Shown here piece after piece: positions 14,446 through 20,729 of a stretch of DNA of 20,729 bases. The stretch's first letter is position 1, and every line of letters starts with the position of its first letter. Origin of the DNA: an uncultured Bacteroidales bacterium (lineage in GTDB: Bacteria; Bacteroidota; Bacteroidia; Bacteroidales; Paludibacteraceae). The DNA lies in assembly GCA_937901225.1 (NCBI GenBank), contig CALCGX010000021.1:1-20729 (forward strand), in the 5' to 3' direction. The notes under the pieces are model-generated. The model did no database searches and was not told the DNA's origin. It worked only from the letters and a program-made list of their open reading frames with translations. The position numbers and the translations under genes were made by a program.

Positions 14446-16173
14446 CTACTTCCCCACGAACGCCCTCTCCAAGCTCTGAGAGATATTGATCATATAGTCG
14501 CCCATGTGCTCGAGCTCGTTGATGATATCGATGTAATATACACTCGTTTGGTAGTTCTTTTGGTTATCCTCAAGCGCCTCTATCTCTGCCTCGCGTAACT
14601 CGTTACGCAGTACATTAATCTGCTCTTCGGCATCATACGCGTTCTTGATAGTCGTCAATCTACCTTCGTGCGCTGCTGTTAAGTTGGCAATCATCACCTC
14701 GTAGGCGGTATCCACTTTTGCCAGCATCAGATTGATCTTCTCTACTGTTGCCTCATCAAAAGTCTTCTTATGCTCGTTGCGACGGCTGAGCATACGGCTG
14801 ATAGCCTCGCCCGAATCGCCCAGGGACTCCAACTCGCCGATAATCTTATACATCGCTTTGATCTTCATGCTCGTTGCCTCGCTAATATCGCCAGCGGACA
14901 CGCCATTAAGGAAGGCAGCAATCTCGTACTCAATGCGGTCGCTAATCTCCTCGTACTTCACCAGTTTCTCACGCAGCTCGTCAAAGTGCTTTGCGTCTGC
15001 GGAGATCGCCTGTTTGGCGTATCCCAACCCATTACGAGAGATTTGTGCAAAGTGAATAATCTCATCAAACGCTTGCTCCGCAGCCAACTCTGGCGTAGCC
15101 AATGGACCCGCAGAGATATACTTGAGGCGGAATGGCTCTTTGTCTTGGTTCTTAGGTTTGATTATCCACACTACGGCCTTCTCAATCAGTTTGATAAACC
15201 AAATGAGTATCAGCGTATTGATGGTATTAAACAGCGTGTGCAACATACTAAGTCCGTACAAAGCCGCGGTGCTGGTGTCTGCACTACCCTCCACTACTGC
15301 AAATCCCTCTGCTGCAGGGTTTGGCAAACCAAACAGCTCAATAATCTTACCCACGAGAGCGGTAAATGGCTGGAACAATATCAGCGCCCAAATCACACCA
15401 AATACATTGAAGATCGTGTGTGACATCGCCGCGCGTTTCGCTTGTGTATTACCCACAGATGCCGCGATATTCGCTGTGATGGTCGTACCGATATTCTCGC
15501 CCAACACCATCGCGCAAGCCATGTGGAAAGGAATCCAACCCATGCTGAGCATAATCAGCGTGATGGCCATCGTCGCAGAAGACGATTGCAGCACCAATGT
15601 CAATACGGTACCGAACGCCAAGAACAGCAATACCGAACCGAAGCCATGGCTTGCCCAAGTGGTCACAAACTCCAGCACTTGTGGGGTCTCACGCAAGTCA
15701 GGCACCGAGTTCTTCATAAACGACAGACCCAAGAACAAGAGCGAGAAACCCACGATCAGCTCGCCGATATTCTGGCGTTGGTTCTTCTTCGAGTTCGAGA
15801 AAAGGAAACCGAAGAGCATCATAGGCACCGCCAAGAGCGAGATGTCGGCTTTGAATCCCAACCATGCTACGAGCCATGCGGTAACGGTCGTACCGATGTT
15901 CGCACCCATGATCACGCTGATAGCTTGTGCCAAGGTCAGCAGACCTGCATTCACGAAGCTCACCACCATGACGGTTGTAGCGGATGATGATTGAATAACG
16001 GTTGTCACGCCAAGACCGGTTAGTACGCCTTTAGCAGGGTTGGAGGTCATAGCAGACAGGAAACTACGCAGTTTATCGCCTGCGGCTTTTTGAAGTCCAG
16101 AGGACATAAGATTCATTCCGTAGAGGAACATTCCGAGCGCTCCAAGGAGCGTAAAGATTTGTAAAATTCCCAT
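14446..16173 (-). CDS. Na/Pi cotransporter family protein with C-terminal PhoU-like domain
   Basis: A 575-residue inner-membrane protein expected to couple sodium and phosphate import or export. It carries the two inverted-topology Na/Pi repeats. The first has QSSSAT (61-66) and GANIGTT (90-96); the second has QSSSAT (196-201) and GENIGTT (225-231). About eight hydrophobic segments occupy residues 1-330. A cytoplasmic helical domain from about 345 to the end resembles PhoU (for example LKYISAGPLATPELA, KIIGELESLGDSGEAISRM, INELEHMGDYMINISQSLE). The two-part layout is the usual one for this family. The ATG at 16173 gives the expected hydrophobic N-terminus. It stands alone on the minus strand, ends at a bidirectional terminator, and has repeat copy 3 about 75 bp upstream. 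No clear promoter with both elements was found. Confidence 0.93.
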   Translation of the reverse strand: MGILQIFTLLGALGMFLYGMNLMSSGLQKAAGDKLRSFLSAMTSNPAKGVLTGLGVTTVIQSSSATTVMVVSFVNAGLLTLAQAISVIMGANIGTTVTAWLVAWLGFKADISLLAVPMMLFGFLFSNSKKNQRQNIGELIVGFSLLFLGLSFMKNSVPDLRETPQVLEFVTTWASHGFGSVLLFLAFGTVLTLVLQSSSATMAITLIMLSMGWIPFHMACAMVLGENIGTTITANIAASVGNTQAKRAAMSHTIFNVFGVIWALILFQPFTALVGKIIELFGLPNPAAEGFAVVEGSADTSTAALYGLSMLHTLFNTINTLILIWFIKLIEKAVVWIIKPKNQDKEPFRLKYISAGPLATPELAAEQAFDEIIHFAQISRNGLGYAKQAISADAKHFDELREKLVKYEEISDRIEYEIAAFLNGVSAGDISEATSMKIKAMYKIIGELESLGDSGEAISRMLSRRNEHKKTFDEATVEKINLMLAKVDTAYEVMIANLTAAHEGRLTTIKNAYDAEEQINVLRNELREAEIEALEDNQKNYQTSVYYIDIINELEHMGDYMINISQSLERAFVGK

Positions 16174-16249
16174 AAATTATCTTTTGTTTTGTACTATAAT
16201 CATTTTTTGGTTATCTACTTATTGACTTCCTTTATACATCCACATTCAC

Positions 16250-16356
16250 TTAAGATTCAGCGGACGAGCGAAAGCGAGTGCTAGCGGTTGCAATTTATTA
16301 CGGAGTACCTTGTAGTGGGAGGTGTTCTACGTAATAAGATTTTATAAGATTTCTCG
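16250..16356 (+). repeat. Dispersed ~110-bp repeat, copy 3
   Basis: It starts TTAAGATTCAGCGG, then carries the variable segment (CGAGCGAAAGCGAG). The core follows (AGCGGTTGCAATTTATT, then CGGAGTACCTTG), then AATAAGATTTTATAAGATTT and CTCG. It aligns block by block with copies 1 and 2. It lies upstream of the Na/Pi cotransporter gene. Confidence 0.8.
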
Positions 16357-16501
16357 AGCCCTTTGGGCGAGAAGGAGTTATATATTCTAACACCATTCTT
16401 TCAAATCCGGTGCAAAAGTACTGCTATATTATTATATAGGTGTGAAGAAAATATTAAGAAATTATTAAATCGCATTTTTGTCGCCTCACATTTTTTGTCA
16501 A

Positions 16502-16531
16502 TTGATTCAGAATCTCATTCGGGTACTTTTG
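16502..16531 (+). promoter_or_regulatory. Plus-strand promoter pointing at the 11-bp repeat region
   Basis: TTG at 16502-16504 and TACTTTTG at 16524-16531 with a 19 bp spacer match the Bacteroidetes consensus. There is no recognisable gene downstream, so it may drive a non-coding transcript through the 11-bp repeats. Confidence 0.45.
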
Positions 16532-16594
16532 CAAAAAAGTACATCTATTAATATTCCACCCCTTTGTACCTTATATATATACTCCGTATAAAAG

Positions 16595-16638
16595 ACCAAG
16601 GAGAAACCAAAGAAGAACCAAGGAACGACCAAAGAACT
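16595..16638 (+). repeat. 11-bp tandem repeats, cluster 1 (four units)
   Basis: Units are ACCAAGGAGAA, ACCAAAGAAGA, ACCAAGGAACG and ACCAAAGAACT, head to tail without spacers. Confidence 0.9.
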
Positions 16639-16708
16639 CCAAAACTCAAAAAAGTACTTTTATTAAGATTGCCGTCTCTTTTACTTCTCTTATACCTTGC
16701 CTCATCCC

Positions 16709-16741
16709 ACCGAGCGACGACCGAGAGAACACCGAGAGAAG
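16709..16741 (+). repeat. 11-bp tandem repeats, cluster 2 (three units)
   Basis: Units are ACCGAGCGACG, ACCGAGAGAAC and ACCGAGAGAAG. They have the same period and the same ACC start as cluster 1, 70 bp further on, on the same strand. Confidence 0.88.
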
Positions 16742-16967
16742 AGCGCATCAACTCCTCGCACACAAAAAGTGACTAAACCTGAAAAAGGTTGACTCGATTA
16801 CTGATATATAATCTTAAAAAACGTACTTTTTTGACTCGTTTCCTGAAAAGGTTGACTGGAGTCCTAAAAAGGTTGACTCTTTGAAAGAGGATGCAAAGAT
16901 ACTACATTCTTTTGACATATGCAAATTTGCCATTAAACCTATTCCTTTAACTTTTGAAAATTATCTG

Positions 16968-17783
16968 TTATATTTGGTACACCTGCGCAGGTGTACGCAT
17001 CCCAAGATTAAAGTGTGGACGCAATGTATTATAGGTATGTACTGCATGATCCACTAATGGTATAGCTTCTTGTAAATTCCTCGGTGTTGGCAATGGATCA
17101 AGAAACTCATTCTTAATAATACCATTTACTCGCTCTGCCATGCCATTTTCTGTAGGATCGCTATCCTCAGTCATACTGATACGTATGTGATGAGATTTTA
17201 GTTTAAGTACATAGTCATTACAACAGTATTGTAATCCTCTATCAGAGTGATGGATGGTGCCACACAAATTGCCGCTGCCCGCATGTATGATGGCCTTCTC
17301 TAATGCCTCTAGTGTGTATTTTGCTTCCAACGTAGGAGAAAGGACATATCCTAGAATCATGCGCGAGAAAGCATCTGTTACAAGATGCAAATAACAGAAT
17401 CTTTCATCCATCGTGTAGATATAGGTTATGTCGCTCACCCACAGTTGATTAATACACACTACGGTCAGTTCTTTTACAAGATTAGGATACTTAAAATACA
17501 CATGGTTAGAGTTGGTTGTATGACGTGGTTTACGCGGAGGGATAATGAGTTTGTGCTGCCGTAGCAAGCGTAGGAACTTATCTCTTCCTATGCCCAATGT
17601 ATCACCAAACACAGAGCGTGTTAGCCAATAGAGTTTGAGACCGCCTATAATAGGCATTTCTGCACGATAATCGTGCACAATGGATAGGATTGTTTGCTCT
17701 ATCTCTTCTTCACTGAATGACTTACGCTTGTGCTTGTAATAAGCCTGCTTAGATTTGCCAAACAGCCCGCAGAGTGTTTCCAT
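16968..17783 (-). CDS. IS3-family transposase OrfB (DDE catalytic part)
   Basis: A 271-residue open frame from ATG 17783, carrying the rve/DDE integrase core. The catalytic triad is D118 in WVSDITYI, D181 in HHSDRGLQY and E217 in NGMAERVNG. The 35-residue D-E spacing is typical of IS3 elements. Upstream of D118 is the HTH_21-like segment and a conserved IIPPRKPRHTT block. The same frame stays open for 17 more codons back to the A7 run in orfA, so the working enzyme is expected to be the OrfAB fusion made by -1 frameshifting rather than protein initiated at 17783. Intact. Confidence 0.92.
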   Translation of the reverse strand: METLCGLFGKSKQAYYKHKRKSFSEEEIEQTILSIVHDYRAEMPIIGGLKLYWLTRSVFGDTLGIGRDKFLRLLRQHKLIIPPRKPRHTTNSNHVYFKYPNLVKELTVVCINQLWVSDITYIYTMDERFCYLHLVTDAFSRMILGYVLSPTLEAKYTLEALEKAIIHAGSGNLCGTIHHSDRGLQYCCNDYVLKLKSHHIRISMTEDSDPTENGMAERVNGIIKNEFLDPLPTPRNLQEAIPLVDHAVHTYNTLRPHFNLGMRTPAQVYQI

Positions 17784-17815
17784 CGTTTCGGACGGATACT
17801 CTACGGACAGGCGTT

Positions 17816-18172
17816 CTACTGTTTGGCTCCACCTTTTTTTAACAGGTCAATGCCGTCTTCTTGTTTGATAATTTCAAGAAGACGCTCATAGCCTGTAACG
17901 CGGAGTTTCTGGTACTCCACTTCGCGACGGAGACGCTCGTTCTCCACACGCAGGTTCTCTAGAGCTTGGTCTTTTGCATCCATGTGTTTCGAGTTTGAGT
18001 GCAAAGATACACTTTTTTCTTGACTCTTGCAAGAAGTAAGCCATGTATTGAGCGTGCGTTGGGGAATTTTCCACTTGGTATAACACTCAACTTGACTCAT
18101 ACCTGACTGAAAATAATCATCCAAAACTTGTTGCTTGAATGATGCAGAATAACGATTTAGAGTTCGCTTCAT
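17816..18172 (-). CDS. IS3-family transposase OrfA
   Basis: A 118-residue DNA-binding protein. It has a helix-turn-helix of the HTH_8/insE type (about residues 8-48; KQQVLDDYFQSGMSQVECY and RTLNTWL) and then a leucine-zipper-like coiled coil (about 66-105, LENLRVENERLRREVEYQKL). Near its end, seven consecutive A on the coding strand (complement of 17834-17840) form a slippery site. A -1 shift continues KKRWSQTVERL and joins OrfB. A consensus-type promoter lies inside the gene (18002-18032). Confidence 0.92.
   Translation of the reverse strand: MKRTLNRYSASFKQQVLDDYFQSGMSQVECYTKWKIPQRTLNTWLTSCKSQEKSVSLHSNSKHMDAKDQALENLRVENERLRREVEYQKLRVTGYERLLEIIKQEDGIDLLKKGGAKQ
17834..17840 (-). promoter_or_regulatory. 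Programmed -1 frameshift site (A7), left IS
   Basis: The coding strand reads TTAAAAAAAGG. The zero frame ends in KKGGAKQ and stop, while the -1 frame runs directly into OrfB. The same A7 is kept at 18965-18971 in the other, diverged element. Confidence 0.85.
18002..18032 (-). promoter_or_regulatory. Internal promoter in orfA of the left IS
   Basis: Reading leftward, TATCTTTG lies at 18009-18002 and TTG at 18032-18030, with a 20 bp spacer. Some bases downstream is an in-frame ATG GAT GCA AAA that would start OrfA after its helix-turn-helix. Confidence 0.5.
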
Positions 18173-18227
18173 AAAACTTGAATCTTAATAATTGATACTT
18201 TTTGTTCATTTTATGAGTAAACCTATT

Positions 18228-18965
18228 TCAGTATAAGACAGTCTTCAAAATACCATTCACACGCTCTGCTAAACCATTGTCCGTCGGATTACTATCCTCT
18301 GTCATACTGATGCGGATATGATGCTCTTTCAACGAGAGCACATAGGCGTCACTAGCATATTGTACCCCTCTGTCAGAATGGTGTGTTGTGCCGCATAAAT
18401 TACCACCTCCTGCACGGTCTATAGCTTGCTGTAATGCCTGTTGGGAGTAGATCGTCTCTAAGGTGGGAGAAACAATGGCACCTAAAATGGCACGAGAGTA
18501 ATAATCCGTTACCATATGCAAATAACAGAAACCATCATCAATGGTATAGATATAGGTGATGTCGCTTACCCACACTTGATTGACATACAGCACATTAACA
18601 CCTTTTACGCAATTAGGATACTTCATGTAAATATGATTAGAATTAGTTGTATGCCTTGGCTTGCGAGGAGGGATAATGAGGTGGTGACGATGTAAGAAAC
18701 TTAAGAAACGATCACGCCCAAAAGGCAATGTATTACCCATAATGCTTTGGGCAATGACATACAGTTTTAATCCGCCTATCAACGGCATAAGACTGCGGTA
18801 ATAATGCACAATCTCTAATACCTCACTTTCTGCGGCTTTCTCGCTTATTGGACGACGCTTGTGTTTGTAATATGCCTGAGGAGATTTGCCAAACAGTTGG
18901 CACAGAGTGAGGATAGTTTGTTCTCGACACTCTGTGCTCAGGCTGTCTACTGTTTGGCACCATCT
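18228..18965 (-). pseudogene. IS3-family OrfB, truncated at the C-terminus (right IS)
   Basis: The frame begins at the A7 frameshift site and includes the same blocks as the left copy: GGLKLY, IIPPRKPRHTT, WVSDITYI, HHSDRGVQY and NGLAERVNGIL, so all three DDE residues are present. It then reads KTVLY and stops inside the end sequence of the left IS. About 50 residues present in the left copy (LDPLPTPRNLQEA to AQVYQI) are missing. The missing coding end is not found on the far side of the left IS, so this is not a simple clean insertion; a deletion must also have happened. Residues differ from the left copy at roughly a third of positions by eye. Probably inactive. Confidence 0.88.
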
Positions 18966-19327
18966 TTTTTTAATACATCGATGCCATCTTCTTCCTTGAC
19001 AATCTCAATTAAACGCTCATAAGCGCGAACGCGCAAACGCTCAAATTCAAGATTGCGACGAAGCTTCTCATTTTCTGCACGGAGTTGCTCCAGCATTTCT
19101 GATTTTGCATCCATACTCAGTGATTTAGAGTGCAAAGGTACATTTTTTTCTGCACTTTTGCAAGAGGATACCCAATTCCAAAGGGTTTTATACTCTAAAC
19201 CATGTTGAATCGCAAATTGACGACAGTTAATCCCTGATTGAAAATATAATTCAAGAATGGATTGCTTTTCTGACAAAGAATAACTCTTGCGTTGAAGAGT
19301 TGTGGGGAATTTTTCCTGTTTACACAT
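18947..19327 (-). CDS. IS3-family transposase OrfA (right IS)
   Basis: 126 residues when started at ATG 19327; an upstream in-frame ATG at 19354 adds nine residues. I prefer 19327 by alignment to the left copy. The helix-turn-helix region contains KQSILELYFQSGINCRQFA and KTLWNWV; the zipper region contains LEQLRAENEKLRRNLEFERL. The end, DVLKKDGAKQ, overlaps an A7 slippery run (18965-18971) leading to OrfB. It is intact, so it could still bind DNA and perhaps influence related elements even though its OrfB partner is truncated. A promoter motif lies inside it (19133-19163). Confidence 0.9.
   Translation of the reverse strand: MCKQEKFPTTLQRKSYSLSEKQSILELYFQSGINCRQFAIQHGLEYKTLWNWVSSCKSAEKNVPLHSKSLSMDAKSEMLEQLRAENEKLRRNLEFERLRVRAYERLIEIVKEEDGIDVLKKDGAKQ
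19133..19163 (-). promoter_or_regulatory. Internal promoter in orfA of the right IS
   Basis: Reading leftward, TACCTTTG lies at 19140-19133 and TTG at 19163-19161, with a 20 bp spacer. It sits at the same place in the gene as the one in the left IS and is likewise followed by an in-frame ATGGATGCAAAA. Confidence 0.55.
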
Positions 19328-19401
19328 AATACTTAATCTTAATTTTTGACACATTTTTATTGTTGTATGTGTAAACCTTTTTCAGGACGGGACAAAGCAA
19401 T

Positions 19402-19477
19402 AGCCAAACGGCGGATTAAAATTTCGCCAAATACAAGATTGATTTCCAGCCAAATGGCGGATTAAAATTGCGCCAAA
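19402..19477. repeat. Two 30-bp direct repeats with internal dyad symmetry
   Basis: Copies at 19402-19431 and 19448-19477 differ at two positions and are offset by 46 bp. Each contains GGCGGATTAAAATT flanked by GCC and CGCC, so each is a small inverted repeat (GGCG/CGCC around an AT-rich centre). They lie between the right IS end and the 3' end of the flavodiiron gene. No standard terminator is present there. Confidence 0.85.
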
Positions 19478-19488
19478 GGAAAAGATTG

Positions 19489-20643
19489 CTACAAACAATC
19501 CTCTCTAATCACCCCTTCCACCAACTTCTCCAAATCCTGCTGATAATCTTCTTTCCAGGCGCTGCGGATGGTGAGGATAGGAGAGATAATATCGATATTC
19601 TTCATCTGCTCCAACATGCTGCATATCGTTTTGCCTGCCGTGGGTGCCCAAGTGCCGTTCTCTACTATGCCTACCCTGCGCGACTGGTAGCCCTTGATGC
19701 CTAACTTATACAAAAACGCATGCATGGGCGGAAAGACACCGCCGTCATAACTCGCAGCACATAACAGCATCTTGCCAAACCGAAAGGCCTGGCTCACCGC
19801 CTCCGATATATCCGAACGGCACAGGTCTATCTCCTTGACCTCCACGCCCTTATTGCGCAATTGTTCGGCGAAACAATGCGCTACCGCTGCCGTATTGCCA
19901 TAGATTGAAGCATGTGCCACCAACACACCATCCGTCTCTACCTCGTATTTACTCCAGATGTTATACAAACTCAATGCCTCTGCAACCTCATTGCCCTCCA
20001 ATACACAGCCATGCAAGGGGGCTATGCGCTGAATATCAAAGGCTTGTATCTTCGCCAAAGCCACAGCCACTTGTGCGCCATACTTGCCGCAGATATTGAT
20101 ATAATACCTCCGTGCTTCATCTATCCAATGTGCCGAAAACGACGAATATACACCAAACGAGCCAAACGCATCGGCAGAGAAGAGTGTCTTCTCTTCGGGC
20201 AGATAGGTCATCAGCACATCGGGCCAATGCACCATGGGCGCGCTAATGAAGTGCAAGGTCAGTCCGCCTAAGTCCAAACAATCGCCATGCTTAACCATGA
20301 GGGTATGAGCAGGCTGATAGCCAAACTGCTCCAAGAACTGTAGCGCCGCGCGACTGGCAACAATAGTGGCATGGGGATATTTCTCCAAGAACGCCCCTAT
20401 CGAACCGCTATGATCGGGTTCGGTGTGCTGAATAATCAGAAAATCGGGCGTGCGATGGAACTGCTCAATCTTCTGAAGCCACTCAGCTGTCTTGCGTTTG
20501 TCCACGCTATCCATCACAGCAACACGCTCACCCAGAAGGAGATAACTATTGTAGCACATGCCATTAGGCAGCGGGTACTGACTCTCAAAAAGGTCTAAGG
20601 TCGCATCATCGCAACCAATATAATGAATCTTATTGCTCAGCAT
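19489..20643 (-). CDS. Flavodiiron protein (A-type flavoprotein, FprA-like)
   Basis: A 384-residue cytoplasmic flavodiiron protein expected to reduce O2 to water and/or NO to N2O, protecting an anaerobe. The N-terminal beta-lactamase-like domain has all diiron ligands: H73, E75 and D77 in HTEPDHSGS, H139 in MVHWPD, D158 in FSADAFGS and H211 in PLHG. The C-terminal flavodoxin domain starts near 239 with ASIYGNT (FMN phosphate loop) and continues through CAASYDGGVFPPM and ENGTWAPTAG. There is no rubredoxin or reductase extension, so it is class A. ATG 20643 is clear. It follows the C-terminus of a membrane protein gene by 21 bp and may be cotranscribed with it. Two 30-bp repeats lie just beyond its stop. 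Confidence 0.95.
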   Translation of the reverse strand: MLSNKIHYIGCDDATLDLFESQYPLPNGMCYNSYLLLGERVAVMDSVDKRKTAEWLQKIEQFHRTPDFLIIQHTEPDHSGSIGAFLEKYPHATIVASRAALQFLEQFGYQPAHTLMVKHGDCLDLGGLTLHFISAPMVHWPDVLMTYLPEEKTLFSADAFGSFGVYSSFSAHWIDEARRYYINICGKYGAQVAVALAKIQAFDIQRIAPLHGCVLEGNEVAEALSLYNIWSKYEVETDGVLVAHASIYGNTAAVAHCFAEQLRNKGVEVKEIDLCRSDISEAVSQAFRFGKMLLCAASYDGGVFPPMHAFLYKLGIKGYQSRRVGIVENGTWAPTAGKTICSMLEQMKNIDIISPILTIRSAWKEDYQQDLEKLVEGVIREDCL

Positions 20644-20664
20644 ATCCTTGTTCTATACAACTAT

Positions 20665-20729
20665 CTACCCTGCAATCAAATACCAAGTATAAAGCACAAA
20701 GCAGAGAAGCATCACGGCGCCACCTACTC
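20665..20729 (-). CDS. C-terminal end of an unidentified membrane protein
   Basis: The last 20 codons of a minus-strand frame entering from the right edge read AVMLLCFVLYTWYLIAG and stop, which is one hydrophobic transmembrane helix ending at the C-terminus. The family cannot be told from this fragment. It ends 21 bp before the flavodiiron gene, so an operon is plausible. Confidence 0.5.
   Translation of the reverse strand, partial: VGGAVMLLCFVLYTWYLIAG

Larger units (their letters stand above)
16174..16862. other. Repeat-rich gene-poor region
   Basis: About 690 bp with no gene I can support. It holds repeat copy 3 (16250-16356) and a hairpin (CTCG, then CCC TTT GGGCGAG, about 16352-16371). 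It also holds a plus-strand promoter (16502-16531), two clusters of 11-bp repeats, and two extra copies of an IS-end-like sequence (16778-16796, 16842-16861). A 70-codon plus-strand frame (16564-16776) and an overlapping minus-strand frame cover the 11-bp repeats, but their composition is repeat-driven and neither looks like a known protein. Confidence 0.7.
16863..18231 (-). mobile_element. IS3-family insertion sequence, left copy (apparently complete)
   Basis: It contains orfA and orfB in overlapping phases and end sequences in inverted orientation. The left end starts CCTAAAAAGGTTGACTC (16863), and the right end is the complement of CTGAAATAGGTTTACTC (18215-18231). Two further left-end-like copies lie outside it, at 16842 and 16778, so the true left boundary could be either 16842 or 16863. 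No target duplication is evident. It abuts the truncated orfB of the right-hand element. Confidence 0.8.
18232..19387 (-). mobile_element. IS3-family insertion sequence, right copy (truncated)
   Basis: It retains the 5' end (complement of TCCTGAAAAAGGTTTACAC, ending about 19387), orfA and most of orfB. It lacks the orfB 3' end and its own adjoining left terminus. A left-end sequence that matches it best, CCTGAAAAAGGTTGACTCG, is found far away at 16778-16796, beyond the left IS. Confidence 0.8.

Noticed and set aside
15122..15994. Long plus-strand frames (up to 290 codons) opposite the Na/Pi cotransporter gene
   Set aside because: The minus strand has both QSSSAT repeats and PhoU-like helices; the opposite frames are shadows.
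16413..16420. TACTTTTG on the minus strand as promoter of the Na/Pi cotransporter
   Set aside because: No TTG at the expected distance upstream; too weak to call.
16595..16741. Possible CRISPR array
   Set aside because: The 11-bp units are contiguous with no spacers, and there are no cas genes.
16564..16776. 70-codon plus-strand frame and overlapping minus-strand frame over the 11-bp repeats
   Set aside because: Residue content follows the tandem repeats and there is no recognisable domain; kept only as a remark on the repeat region.

Overview
The window looks like a chromosomal segment of a member of the order Bacteroidales. The evidence is the promoters, several of which fit the Bacteroidetes pattern (TTG or TTTG, about 20 bp, TAnnTTTG), together with a C10 cysteine peptidase with a C-terminal module, a type IX secretion plug-type protein (formerly DUF5103), and the pyrH-frr-rsgA neighbourhood. 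GC content is moderate. No species name can be supported from sequence alone.

Layout, left to right. (1) Positions 1-438 hold the last 36 residues of a UPF0237 ACT-domain regulator and a broken UPF0210 (PFL) gene whose first 48 codons run into unrelated sequence. (2) Positions 466-3219 encode a large secreted C10-family peptidase. (3) A strong promoter at 3267-3297 starts a plus-strand run: pyrH, frr, an Omp85-type outer-membrane barrel, rsgA and a lipoprotein nitroreductase. It ends at a bidirectional terminator at 7483-7523. (4) On the minus strand, a promoter at 11205-11235 starts a four-gene run: small membrane protein, long-chain acyl-CoA synthetase, YhhQ/VUT transporter, radical SAM protein. 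It reaches the same terminator from the other side. The last two genes suggest queuosine/queuine salvage. (5) Two minus-strand genes follow: a T9SS plug-type protein (11280-12581) and an uncharacterised exported protein (12940-13734). (6) A tRNA-Thr(CGU) gene with its own promoter sits at 14108-14180. The last 17 nt of the tRNA plus 5 nt of flank are duplicated 194 bp downstream, and each copy runs into its own terminator hairpin. (7) A Na/Pi-cotransporter family protein (minus) is followed by a gene-poor stretch of about 800 bp rich in repeats. (8) Two related but diverged IS3-family elements lie in tandem, the right one missing the end of its transposase. (9) A flavodiiron protein gene closes the window with the tail of a membrane protein behind it.

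The most unusual content is repeat structure rather than protein genes. A dispersed element of about 110 bp occurs three times: 12632-12746 inverted, 12790-12902, and 16250-16356. It has conserved flanks and core and a variable hairpin. Arrays of 7-8 bp units recur at gene ends, and one such array lies inside rsgA, where it accounts for an insertion of about 20 codons in the GTPase domain. There are also two clusters of 11-bp tandem repeats at 16595-16638 and 16709-16741, and a pair of 30-bp repeats next to the flavodiiron gene. Both IS elements keep a consensus-type promoter inside orfA that could produce a zipper-only OrfA.

All family assignments come from reading motifs by eye; no database search was run.
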